A stretch of DNA of 46,806 bases from Mariniflexile sp. AS56 (lineage in GTDB: Bacteria; Bacteroidota; Bacteroidia; Flavobacteriales; Flavobacteriaceae): positions 1 through 46,806 of the forward strand of contig NZ_JAUPED010000022.1 of NCBI RefSeq assembly GCF_030552475.1. Direction: 5' to 3'. Of the stretch, positions 26,308 to 36,400 are shown piece by piece; within the stretch, counting starts at the first letter, position 1; each line of letters begins with the position of its first letter. The notes beneath the pieces are model-generated. The model was given only the letters and a program-made list of their open reading frames with translations, was not told the DNA's origin and searched no databases. A program made the position numbers and the translations under genes.

Positions 26308-26361
26308 CAGTATTCAGTTTCCATTACGAGAAACTGAATACTGAGACTGAAACTGAATACT
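26308..26361 (+). promoter_or_regulatory. Alternative hairpins in the rpoB-rpoC gap
   Basis: CAGTATTCAGTTTC (26308-26321) is perfectly complementary over 14 bp to 26330-26343. The downstream core GAAACTGAATACT recurs at 26349-26361. The left arm can pair with either copy, so two mutually exclusive hairpins are possible. There is no T-run. The arms read like a simple dispersed repeat of Flavobacteria. Confidence 0.7.
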
Positions 26362-26369
26362 AGAAGAAC

Positions 26370-29300
26370 ATGGCAAGAAAACAAGATAAGAATACAGTAA
26401 GGAGATTTAATAAAATCTCAATTGGTTTGGCATCACCAGAGTCTATTTTAGCAGAGTCTAGAGGTGAAGTTTTAAAACCAGAAACTATCAATTATCGAAC
26501 CCACAAACCAGAAAGAGATGGTTTGTTCTGTGAGCGTATTTTTGGTCCTGTAAAGGATTATGAATGTGCTTGTGGTAAATATAAAAGAATTCGCTACAAA
26601 GGTATTGTTTGTGACCGTTGTGGTGTTGAAGTAACCGAAAAGAAAGTACGTCGTGACCGTGTAGGACACATCAATTTAGTGGTGCCTGTTGCTCATATCT
26701 GGTATTTCCGTTCGTTACCAAATAAAATAGGTTATTTATTAGGCTTACCATCTAAGAAATTAGATATGATTATTTACTACGAACGTTATGTAGTAATTCA
26801 ACCAGGTAATGCTAAAAATGAAGAAGGTGAACCAATTCAAAAAATGGACTTCTTAACAGAAGAAGAATATTTGAATATACTTGAAGCTCTTCCTCAAGAT
26901 AACCAATACTTAGATGATAATGATCCAAACAAGTTCCTTGCTAAGATGGGAGCTGAATGTTTAATCGAATTATTATCTAGAATTGATTTAGAGGCTTTAT
27001 CATATGAATTACGTCATAAAGCAAATACTGAAACGTCTAAACAACGTAAAACAGAAGCTTTAAAACGTTTACAAGTTGTGGAGTCTTTAAAAGAATCTAA
27101 CAATAACCGTGAAAATCGTCCAGAATGGATGATTATGAAGGTAATTCCAATTATCCCACCAGAATTACGTCCGTTAGTGCCGTTAGATGGTGGTCGTTTT
27201 GCAACGTCTGATTTAAATGATTTATACCGTCGTGTAATTATCCGTAACAACCGTCTTAAAAGATTGGTTGAGATAAAAGCACCAGAAGTAATTTTACGTA
27301 ATGAAAAACGTATGCTACAAGAATCTGTAGATTCGTTATTTGATAATACACGTAAATCTTCAGCGGTTAAAACAGATTCTAACAGACCGTTAAAATCATT
27401 ATCAGATTCATTAAAAGGTAAGCAAGGACGTTTCCGTCAAAATTTACTTGGTAAGCGTGTGGATTATTCAGCACGTTCGGTAATTGTTGTTGGACCTGAA
27501 TTAAAATTACATGAATGTGGATTGCCAAAAAATATGGCAGCAGAACTTTACAAGCCTTTCGTAATTAGAAAACTAATTGAAAGAGGTATTGTAAAAACTG
27601 TAAAATCTGCAAAGAAAATTATAGACAAAAGAGAACCTGTGGTTTGGGATATCTTGGAGAACGTTCTTAAAGGACATCCAGTATTACTAAACCGTGCTCC
27701 TACGTTACACAGATTGGGTATTCAAGCGTTTCAACCTAAATTAATTGAGGGTAAAGCGATTCAATTACACCCTTTAGTTTGTACGGCGTTTAATGCGGAT
27801 TTTGATGGTGACCAGATGGCAGTACATTTACCATTAGGTCCAGAAGCTATTTTGGAGTGTCAATTATTAATGTTGGCATCACACAATATCTTAAATCCTG
27901 CAAATGGTTCTCCTGTAACTGTACCTTCTCAAGATATGGTACTTGGTCTTTACTACATGACCAAACTACGTAAATCGACTCCAGAAGTAAAAGTACAAGG
28001 TGAAGGTTTAACCTTTTATGCACCAGAAGAAGTTGAAATCGCTTTTAACGAAAAGAGAGTAGACTTAAATGCAGGTATAAAAGTTAGAACATTAGATATT
28101 AATGAAGATGGTAAATTAGCACCAACTATTATTGAAACTACTGTTGGACGTGTACTATTTAATCAAAAAGTACCTCAAGCAGCTGGTTACATTAATGAAG
28201 TTCTTACTAAAAAATCATTAAGAGATATCATTGGTGATATATTAAAATATACATCAGTTCCTGAAACTGCAGACTTCCTAGATGAGATTAGAACATTAGG
28301 ATTTATGTTTGCATTCCAAGGTGGTTTATCATTTAGTTTAGGTGATATTATTATTCCGCCAGAGAAACAAGGAATGATTGATAAAGCAAATACTTTAGTT
28401 GATGGTATTATGGGTAACTATAATATGGGACTTATTACCAACAACGAACGTTATAACCAAGTTATTGATATTTGGACTTCTACAAATGCGGAATTGACTG
28501 AATTGTCTATGAAACGTATTCGTGAAGATCAACAAGGATTTAACTCGGTGTTTATGATGCTTGATTCTGGTGCGCGTGGTTCGAAAGAACAGATCCGTCA
28601 GTTAACAGGTATGCGTGGATTAATGGCGAAACCTAAAAAATCGACTGCAGGTGGTGGTGAGATTATTGAGAATCCAATTCTTTCTAACTTTAAAGAAGGA
28701 TTATCAATTTTAGAATACTTTATCTCAACTCACGGTGCTCGTAAAGGTCTTGCGGATACGGCTCTTAAAACGGCCGATGCTGGTTACTTAACCCGTCGTC
28801 TAGTAGATGTTTCACAAGATGTTATTATTAACACAGAAGATTGTGGTACATTAAGAGGAGTAGAAGTAGAGCCATTAAAGAAAAATGATGAAGTTGTAGA
28901 AACTCTAGAGGAAAGAATTGTTGGACGTGTAGCGTTGAATGATGTTTACGATCCTTTAACTGATAATTTATTAGTAGCTTCAGGACAATTAATTGAAGAT
29001 CATATTGCTAAAGCAATACAAAACTCTCCAATTGATAGTTTAGAAGTACGTTCTGCATTAACATGTGAGGCATTACAAGGTATTTGTGCTAAATGTTACG
29101 GTCGTAACCTAGCTACAGGTAAAATGGTGCAACGTGGTGAAGCTGTAGGTGTAGTTGCTGCACAATCTATTGGTGAACCGGGTACACAGTTAACACTTCG
29201 TACATTCCACGTAGGTGGTATTGCAGGTAACATTTCAGAAGAGAATAAATTAGCAGTTAAATTTAACGGTATAGCCGAAATTGAAGATTTAAAAACTGTT

Positions 29301-30671
29301 AAAGGTAAAGATAAAGAAGGAAATGATATTGATATTATTATTTCACGTACATCTGAACTTAAATTAGTTGATAAGAAAACAGGCATTACTCTAAGCACGA
29401 ATAATATTCCTTATGGTTCTACTTTATTAATTAAAGACGGTCAAGAATTACAAAGAGGCGATGTAGTTTGTTCTTGGGATCCATATAACGGTGTTATTAT
29501 TTCAGAATTTGCTGGAAAAATTAAGTACGAAAACATCGAACAGGGTATTACTTACCAAGTAGAGATTGATGAGCAAACTGGTTTCCAAGAGAAAGTAATT
29601 TCTGAATCTAGAAACAAGAAGTTAATTCCAACACTTCATATTGAAGATGCTAGCGGAGAAACGATTCGTTCTTACAACTTACCAGTTGGATCTCACTTAA
29701 TGATTAACGACGGAGAGAAAATTAGCGTTGGTAAGATTTTAGTTAAGATACCTCGTAAATCTGCTAAGGCGGGTGATATTACAGGAGGTTTACCGCGTGT
29801 AACCGAGTTGTTTGAAGCACGTAACCCTTCTAATCCTGCTGTTGTAAGTGAGATTGATGGTGTTGTTTCTTTCGGAAAAATTAAACGTGGTAACCGTGAG
29901 ATTGTTATTGAATCTAAGTTAGGTGAAGTTAAAAAATACTTGGTTAAACTATCGAATCAAATTCTTGTTCAAGAAAATGATTACGTTAAAGCATGTATGC
30001 CTTTATCAGACGGTTCTATAACACCAAACGATATTTTGAATATTAAAGGCCCATCAGCAGTACAACAATACTTGGTAAACGAAGTACAAGAAGTTTATCG
30101 TTTACAAGGTGTGAAAATTAATGATAAGCACTTTGAGGTTGTTGTAAGACAGATGATGCGTAAAGTACAAATTATCGATTCTGGTGATACTCTTTTCTTA
30201 GAAGATCAATTAGCACATAAAGATGACTTTATCCAAGAAAATGATGCCATTTTCGGATTAAAAGTTGTTGAAGATGCAGGAGATTCTTCAAACCTTAAAG
30301 CAGGTCAAATAGTTTCGGCTCGTGATTTAAGAGATGAGAATTCAATTTTAAGAAGAGAAGATAAAAATCTTGTTACTGCAAGAGAAGCGAAACCAGCAAC
30401 GGCAACGCCAATCTTACAAGGTATTACAAGAGCGTCACTTCAAACAAAATCGTTTATATCGGCAGCATCTTTCCAAGAAACAACTAAAGTACTTAACGAA
30501 GCAGCAGTAGCTGGTAAAGTTGATAGTTTAGAAGGCTTGAAAGAAAATGTAATTGTTGGTCATAGAATTCCAGCAGGTACAGGAATGCGTAAGTATACTG
30601 ATATTATTGTAGGCTCTAAAGAAGAGTTTGATGAAATGATGCAAGTAAAGCAAGAATTAAATTATAATTAA
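26370..30671 (+). CDS. rpoC: DNA-directed RNA polymerase subunit beta-prime
   Basis: The 1433-residue beta-prime has the N-terminal zinc ribbon ([20 protein letters not shown]), the catalytic magnesium loop [16 protein letters not shown], the bridge-helix/trigger-loop segment ([20 protein letters not shown]) and the second zinc site (CGTLRG with [13 protein letters not shown]). Length and order are those of Bacteroidota. It is the last large gene of the operon, with a terminator about 80 nt after its stop. Confidence 0.99.
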   Translation: MARKQDKNTVRRFNKISIGLASPESILAESRGEVLKPETINYRTHKPERDGLFCERIFGPVKDYECACGKYKRIRYKGIVCDRCGVEVTEKKVRRDRVGHINLVVPVAHIWYFRSLPNKIGYLLGLPSKKLDMIIYYERYVVIQPGNAKNEEGEPIQKMDFLTEEEYLNILEALPQDNQYLDDNDPNKFLAKMGAECLIELLSRIDLEALSYELRHKANTETSKQRKTEALKRLQVVESLKESNNNRENRPEWMIMKVIPIIPPELRPLVPLDGGRFATSDLNDLYRRVIIRNNRLKRLVEIKAPEVILRNEKRMLQESVDSLFDNTRKSSAVKTDSNRPLKSLSDSLKGKQGRFRQNLLGKRVDYSARSVIVVGPELKLHECGLPKNMAAELYKPFVIRKLIERGIVKTVKSAKKIIDKREPVVWDILENVLKGHPVLLNRAPTLHRLGIQAFQPKLIEGKAIQLHPLVCTAFNADFDGDQMAVHLPLGPEAILECQLLMLASHNILNPANGSPVTVPSQDMVLGLYYMTKLRKSTPEVKVQGEGLTFYAPEEVEIAFNEKRVDLNAGIKVRTLDINEDGKLAPTIIETTVGRVLFNQKVPQAAGYINEVLTKKSLRDIIGDILKYTSVPETADFLDEIRTLGFMFAFQGGLSFSLGDIIIPPEKQGMIDKANTLVDGIMGNYNMGLITNNERYNQVIDIWTSTNAELTELSMKRIREDQQGFNSVFMMLDSGARGSKEQIRQLTGMRGLMAKPKKSTAGGGEIIENPILSNFKEGLSILEYFISTHGARKGLADTALKTADAGYLTRRLVDVSQDVIINTEDCGTLRGVEVEPLKKNDEVVETLEERIVGRVALNDVYDPLTDNLLVASGQLIEDHIAKAIQNSPIDSLEVRSALTCEALQGICAKCYGRNLATGKMVQRGEAVGVVAAQSIGEPGTQLTLRTFHVGGIAGNISEENKLAVKFNGIAEIEDLKTVKGKDKEGNDIDIIISRTSELKLVDKKTGITLSTNNIPYGSTLLIKDGQELQRGDVVCSWDPYNGVIISEFAGKIKYENIEQGITYQVEIDEQTGFQEKVISESRNKKLIPTLHIEDASGETIRSYNLPVGSHLMINDGEKISVGKILVKIPRKSAKAGDITGGLPRVTELFEARNPSNPAVVSEIDGVVSFGKIKRGNREIVIESKLGEVKKYLVKLSNQILVQENDYVKACMPLSDGSITPNDILNIKGPSAVQQYLVNEVQEVYRLQGVKINDKHFEVVVRQMMRKVQIIDSGDTLFLEDQLAHKDDFIQENDAIFGLKVVEDAGDSSNLKAGQIVSARDLRDENSILRREDKNLVTAREAKPATATPILQGITRASLQTKSFISAASFQETTKVLNEAAVAGKVDSLEGLKENVIVGHRIPAGTGMRKYTDIIVGSKEEFDEMMQVKQELNYN

Positions 30672-30750
30672 TTAGATAGTTCTGCAACATCATAAATTCA
30701 GAATACATTACTATGTATATGAACGTGAGAGGTAGAAGTATATAAAAATA

Positions 30751-30785
30751 AAAGCCTTCATGTTAAATCAACTTGAAGGCTTTTT
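30751..30785 (+). terminator. Intrinsic terminator after rpoC
   Basis: The 10-bp stem AAAGCCTTCA / TGAAGGCTTT has a 13-nt loop and is followed by TT AATTT. It lies between rpoC and the DUF3467 gene. Confidence 0.8.
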
Positions 30786-30804
30786 AATTTAAAATATTAA
30801 GATT

Positions 30805-31122
30805 ATGTCAGACGAAAATGAAAACCCAAAACCAGGGCAAATTAATATAGAGTTGGATGAGCAGGTAGCTGAAGGAATTTATTCAAACTTAGCCATCATA
30901 AACCACTCGGTATCAGAATTTGTTGTAGATTTTGTGAGCATTATGCCAGGGGTACCTAAAAGTAAGGTGAAGTCTAGAATTATATTAACACCACAGCATG
31001 CTAAGCGATTGCTTAAAGCTTTAGGTGAAAATGTATCTAGGTTTGAAAATGCGCATGGTGAAATTAAAGATTATGAGCAACCACCAATGCCTTTGAATTT
31101 TGGACCAACTGGTCAAGCTTAA
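30805..31122 (+). CDS. DUF3467 family protein
   Basis: The 105-residue acidic protein is found next to rpoC throughout Bacteroidota. Typical blocks are QINIELDEQVAEGIYSNLAI and VDFVSIMPGVPKSKVKSRII, then TPQHAKRLLKALGENVSRFE. Function is unknown. The conserved position suggests a link to transcription or simple co-regulation. It lies between the rpoC terminator and a strong bidirectional terminator, so it can be its own unit or be reached by read-through. Confidence 0.92.
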   Translation: MSDENENPKPGQINIELDEQVAEGIYSNLAIINHSVSEFVVDFVSIMPGVPKSKVKSRIILTPQHAKRLLKALGENVSRFENAHGEIKDYEQPPMPLNFGPTGQA

Positions 31123-31123
31123 T

Positions 31124-31163
31124 AAAAAAAGCCTTTGATTTTTATAAATCAAAGGCTTTTTTT
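31124..31163. terminator. Bidirectional intrinsic terminator
   Basis: The 14-bp stem AAAGCCTTTGATTT / AAATCAAAGGCTTT is flanked by an A-run on the left and a T-run on the right, so it can end both the DUF3467 transcript and the converging ferredoxin-like gene. Confidence 0.92.
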
Positions 31164-31170
31164 ATGCTTT

Positions 31171-31398
31171 CTAAGCAACTTTTTTATTGGGGTAAAATTT
31201 AAGAGCTCCCGAAGGGCATTTTTTTACTTGACTGATTATTTTATCTGTAGATGCAGCGTCTAGGTTAATCCATGGAATTACAGAGTTTCTAAAAACATCT
31301 GAAAGTTCTCTAGCACAACGTTCGGCATGTATACATACACAAGGATCGAAGGTTACAGTTATATCTTCATTGGTGAAATAAGTAGCATTTGTTTCCAT
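31171..31398 (-). CDS. Small divergent 4Fe-4S protein (Fer4_19 / YjdI-like)
   Basis: The 75-residue protein matches the divergent mono-cluster ferredoxin family: VTFDPCVCIHAERC gives the first three cysteines in a C-x-C-x5-C pattern, and VKKCPSGALKFY gives the fourth with the typical CPSGA ending. One 4Fe-4S cluster is expected. The partner is unknown; in many genomes similar proteins are fused to or sit by CDGSH iron-sulfur domains, which are not seen here. It is convergent with DUF3467 and 141 nt downstream of prfC. Confidence 0.85.
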   Translation of the reverse strand: METNATYFTNEDITVTFDPCVCIHAERCARELSDVFRNSVIPWINLDAASTDKIISQVKKCPSGALKFYPNKKVA

Positions 31399-31539
31399 GA
31401 GTAGAGTGTTTTGGGGTTATTATTCTACATTAAAGTTAGTTTACATAAAACTCGATTTTGATCGGGATTCGATTAAATGTACTAAACTTTAGGTGAAATG
31501 CACTTTTTTTGCGATAAATTAGATTAACTGTCCTTTTTA

Positions 31540-33129
31540 TTAAGCGAATTCTGACGTAAAATGGAATTTTATGCTTGGATAGGTCTGTTGAGTCATTTGT
31601 AACGAGAAAGACGAGTCGGCTAAAAACACTAACTGGTTTTGTTTGTCTTTAGCTAAATAGCGCTGTTTTACACGTATAAACTCTTTGTACTCATCCGTCT
31701 TAGAATTAATAGGGTCTACCCAGCAGGCTTTAAATACATTTAAGTTTTCATAGGTACACTTGGCACCATATTCGTGTTCTAAACGGTATTGTATAACCTC
31801 GTACTGCAGCGCACCTACAGTTCCAATAACTTTTCTACCATTAAGTTCTAGTGTAAATAATTGGGCAACACCTTCATCCATTAATTGGTCTATACCTTTG
31901 TATAATTGTTTAGATTTTAATGGGTCGGCATTATTAATGTATCTAAAGTGTTCTGGTGAAAAACTTGGTATGCCTTTATAGTTAATGTTTTCACCTTCGG
32001 TTAAAGTATCTCCAATTTTAAAATTACCGGTATCGTGTAAACCAACAATATCACCTGGGTATGAAATATCTACAATCTCTTTCTTTTCAGCAAAAAAGGC
32101 ATTCGGACTTGAGAATTTTAGTTTTTTACCATTTCTAACATGTAAATACGGCTTGTTTCTTTCAAAAGTACCAGAAACGATTTTAATAAACGCTAGTCTA
32201 TCACGATGGTTGGGATCCATATTGGCATGTATTTTAAATACAAAGCCTGTAAACTTCTCCTCATTAGGCTCTACTAAGCGCTCTTCACTTTGTTTTGGGC
32301 GTGGTTTTGGGGCAATGTCTATAAAACAATCCAATAGTTCACGAACTCCAAAATTATTTAAGGCCGAACCAAAAAATACGGGTTGTAAATTTCCGTCCAA
32401 ATAGGCTTGTTTATCAAACTCTGGATAAATACCTTCAACCAATTCTATTTCTTCACGTAATTCTTTGGCAGCTGTGTCACCAATAAGTTTGTTTAATTCT
32501 GGTGCGTCTAAATTTGAAATTTCAATAGTTTCCTCAATATCTTTTCGACTATCACCACTAAACAAGTTAATGTTCTTCTCCCAAATATTATAAATACCTT
32601 TAAAATCGTATCCCATGCCTATAGGGAAACTTAAAGGCACCACTTTTAAACCTAGTTTTTGTTCAATTTCATCTAATAAATCGAAAGCATCTTTACCTTC
32701 TCTATCCATTTTATTGATGAAAACAATCATCGGGATATTACGCATGCGGCACACCTCAACTAATTTCTCTGTTTGTTCCTCAACCCCTTTGGCAACATCA
32801 ACAACAACGATAACACTATCAACAGCGGTAAGGGTTCTAAAAGTATCTTCAGCAAAATCTTTGTGACCTGGCGTATCTAGAATATTAATTTTGGTTCCGT
32901 TATATTCAAAAGCTAATACAGAGGTTGCAACCGAGATTCCACGTTGGCGTTCAATCTCCATAAAGTCACTGGTTGCACCTTTCTTTATTTTATTACTTTT
33001 TACAGCACCTGCTTCTTGAATAGCACCTCCAAAAAGAAGTAACTTTTCCGTTAAGGTTGTTTTTCCTGCATCAGGATGTGAAATGATACCAAAGGTTCTG
33101 CGTCTATTTATTTCACTTTTAAAACTCAT
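31540..33129 (-). CDS. prfC: Peptide chain release factor 3
   Basis: The 529-residue translational GTPase removes RF1/RF2 from the ribosome after termination. The G1 motif ISHPDAGKTTLTEKLLLFGG lies near the N-terminus, followed by the ERQRGISVATSV switch (G2), DTPGHKDF (G3) and NKMDREG (G4), then domains 2 and 3 of the RF3 type (VFFGSALNNFGVRELLDCFI). I chose the ATG at 33129 (MSFKSEINRRRTFGI); an ATG ten codons upstream only adds unconserved residues. It is a single-gene unit, divergent from the adhesin. Confidence 0.96.
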   Translation of the reverse strand: MSFKSEINRRRTFGIISHPDAGKTTLTEKLLLFGGAIQEAGAVKSNKIKKGATSDFMEIERQRGISVATSVLAFEYNGTKINILDTPGHKDFAEDTFRTLTAVDSVIVVVDVAKGVEEQTEKLVEVCRMRNIPMIVFINKMDREGKDAFDLLDEIEQKLGLKVVPLSFPIGMGYDFKGIYNIWEKNINLFSGDSRKDIEETIEISNLDAPELNKLIGDTAAKELREEIELVEGIYPEFDKQAYLDGNLQPVFFGSALNNFGVRELLDCFIDIAPKPRPKQSEERLVEPNEEKFTGFVFKIHANMDPNHRDRLAFIKIVSGTFERNKPYLHVRNGKKLKFSSPNAFFAEKKEIVDISYPGDIVGLHDTGNFKIGDTLTEGENINYKGIPSFSPEHFRYINNADPLKSKQLYKGIDQLMDEGVAQLFTLELNGRKVIGTVGALQYEVIQYRLEHEYGAKCTYENLNVFKACWVDPINSKTDEYKEFIRVKQRYLAKDKQNQLVFLADSSFSLQMTQQTYPSIKFHFTSEFA

Positions 33130-33466
33130 TGCTGCGTATTTTATATTAAGGAGGTGCAAAAATAATTATTTCATACCGTTAAAGCAGATTAATTACTGTT
33201 TTCTTTAAAAGTATTCTTCCATAACGTATTCAATTAAATAGAAGGCCCTCTAAAGGGAGTGTTTCGTGGCTAAATTACTTCAATTTAAGTGTTAAATATT
33301 GAGGTTGAGTGAGTTGGGTAAAAAGCCTTTTTTATCGAGTTTTGGTCGTCTTACCAAACGGCGCATCCGTCTACACTTTTTTGCCACTCATCGATATTGG
33401 CTCCTAATAAACAATTAAAAGGCGCTTATTTACATTCAGTTACGTCAATTTCTTAACAAGAATCCT
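33130..33466 (+). promoter_or_regulatory. Leader region upstream of the giant adhesin
   Basis: No gene is seen in these 337 nt. A 6-bp hairpin TTTGGT-CGTCTT-ACCAAA (33341-33358) is followed at once by a small CGG-CGCAT-CCG hairpin (33359-33369) and a T-run (33376-33382). No clear TTTG/TAnnTTTG promoter and no known riboswitch consensus could be found for either neighbour. The hairpin pair may be a structured leader or a terminator. Confidence 0.35.
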
Positions 33467-36400
33467 ATGAATTGCATTAAATGTATCTTTTTAAGGGCCA
33501 ATAATTTTAGAAGTATTATTATTGCTTCCCTTATTCTTTTGTTTTCACTAACGATATCAGCTCAAACGGCAGATATTCCGAAAGGGTCTATTATTATAGA
33601 TATGGGTGTGTTTCCACAAACAGTGGGTAACGCACTTAAACCTTATGGTTTGGTTTATGAATTGTTAGATGTTAATAAAGTACCCGTTCTATGGTCAATT
33701 AACAAAACTAAATTTAGAAACGGAGTAGACTTCACTGTAGACGGTTTAGATTTTAGAGGTGGTCCTTTTATTATTCATAAAGATTATACTCAAAACCAAT
33801 CTGTAATAAATAGTTTGGCAAATTGGGAAGCACAAGGTGTTGTAACCTATACTACTTTAACTGACGTAACAGTAGATTTACATAAAGAACTTACCACATT
33901 CCCAAACTGGGTAATGGATTTAGATAACGGCGCAATAGGAATAGAGTATATGGAGAACGCTGGTATACCAGCGACGGCATACAGACAAGATACACCATTA
34001 AACTTAAATGGTTGTGACGATTTATTTATTTTACCGCATGCCGATCCTACTTGGGCGACTCATGGTATTTTATACGATTGGAATAACACAAGAGCCAACG
34101 GAGGTAATGAAGGTTGGTTTTGGGCAGCATGTCACGCAGTTAGTGTATTGGAAGGAATTGAAAACCCATCGGACCCTACGCAAAGACTTAACTTTTTATC
34201 AAGCGACCCGGTGCCAGGTTTAATAGATTTTAATGCACATGATGATGGTTCTGGAGGGCCATATACTTATGATAACCCTTCAGATTCTTTTATGCAATTT
34301 TTAGGGCCTATTGATGCTGCTACTGAAAATGGATCGGAACAAGTGTACTTACCCAGTCCAGGTGGTAGTTGGAGACCAACAACCACAGTTTCTGTATGGG
34401 ATGAAAATCAAGCCGATTTATTAGCCGGAAATACACCAGGTAAAGCCGCAAAAGTGGCTTATGGTTTTGGTTTTGGAGATCCTGATAGAGGAAAAATAAT
34501 GTATGAGGGTGGGCATAGCCATAATAAAGGGTCTGTAGATGATGTCGCTGCACAACGTGTTATGCTTAATTTTTCGTTTGATGCACCAGCAGGTAAAACA
34601 CCTATTATAGTGAATAACCTGCCTGTTTCAGGCGCTATTGAAGGTGGAGAGTCTATTAGTTTTGATGCTTCGGCAGATTCGCCAATATCAGGAAGTAACA
34701 TTACATACTTATGGTCTTTTGATGGTGGCGGAGGTTCTTTTGATGATGTTAATATTCCTAATCCAACATTCTCAACATCACCCGTAACTAGTGTTGAAAA
34801 TTTAATTATAACGCTTATAGTTTCAGATCCTTGTGGTCGTGAAACTTTTTTGTCATTTCCGCTTGCGGTAAACCCACCGCCGGTGGCACCCGTTGCAAAT
34901 GATGATAATTATTCAACCTATAATACAACTTCTTTCGTATTTAATGCTTTAGATAATGATACAGATGATAACAATAATATAGACACCGCTACTTTCAACC
35001 CTACATCTGCACTTACTGTGGCTGGAGGTACTTTTTCAAGTAACGGTAATGGGTTTCTTAATTTTGAGCCTACACCTGGTTATGTTGGTACGGCACAATT
35101 AACTTATGAGATTTGTGATACAACAGCCCTTTGTGATACAGCAACTATTACGGTTACTGTAGAATCTAGTGGGTGTGGTGTTAACGAAAAACTTATTGGG
35201 TCGCCAGCATATGCCACTACAGTAACATCTGGTAATTTTAAAAATGATACCCGAGCATTAGGCGCCCCGAATGGTAATTTTGCTGAAGCAGATAAAGATG
35301 GACGTACTATGGTTCTCGATTTTGGTGCCGGTGTATCTCCTCGTGTGGGTAGTGTTATTAAATTCTATATATTAAGTAAAGATGGAGGTACGTATAATGG
35401 TACTATAAATGCGGATAACCAACTTTTGTTATTCCCATTTCCTGCAGCTACAGAAATTGCTGTTAGCACAAGTGCTTTAGCATCCAACCCAGATATTGTT
35501 GAGTTTACGGTAACAGAGGTGGGAACACGCTATGTTGAAATTACAGGTATAGATCAAGATTTCTCGGTCGATGCTGTAGAGTATGAACTTGAAACCTGTA
35601 CTCCTTACGTAAGTCCTGTAACCCAAGACGATTTAAGTGAAGATAATATAGTAGGCTCTGCGGTTCCTGTGTATTTGTTGGCTAATGATTCAGATGCTGA
35701 TGGTACTATAGACAGATCGAGCATTAATGTGATTGTACCTGCTAACGCTACAGATGTTGTGAATGATGTACATGGTCACGCTATTGGTTTTACAGTAGCT
35801 AATGAAGGTGTTTGGTTATTGGACCAAAAATTAGGGATCATTAACTTTACACCACGAGCATGGTTTTTAACAAACCCTACACCTATACAATATAGAGTAA
35901 ATGATAATGATGCTAATACGTCTAACATTTCAACCATCACTATTACCTATAATCTTATGGATACAGATGGTGATGGCGTACCAAATGGCTATGATTTAGA
36001 TGATGATAACGATGGTATTTTAGATACTAATGAAGGCTTTTGCTTGGCACCAGAACAATCTGGTACGTGGGGAGGCTCTGGGACTGAGGTTGTTTATAAT
36101 TTCGATAACGGGGTTATAGCACGTATATCTAATAACGCAACACCAGGTTTTACCGCCAACGGTAATTTTAATGCTGCTGGTAATAACTTCTGGTCTGAAA
36201 CGCTGGAAGGAGACGTTTCAATAGAAGGGCAATACCAGTGGGGCTCTACAGTTACGGTTAATTTTGAAGATGGGTATGGTAACCCATTAGTTATTGTAAA
36301 CCCCATTTTACATATTGATAGATTGGGCGAAATAAATGCCGGTAGTGGCGAGCAATATTCAGCAGAAATCACCTTGGTTGGTGGTGCCACATGGACACGA

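Noticed and set aside
33130-33466. Cyclic-di-GMP or other known riboswitch ahead of the adhesin
   Set aside because: None of the consensus blocks of the riboswitch classes I know could be found.
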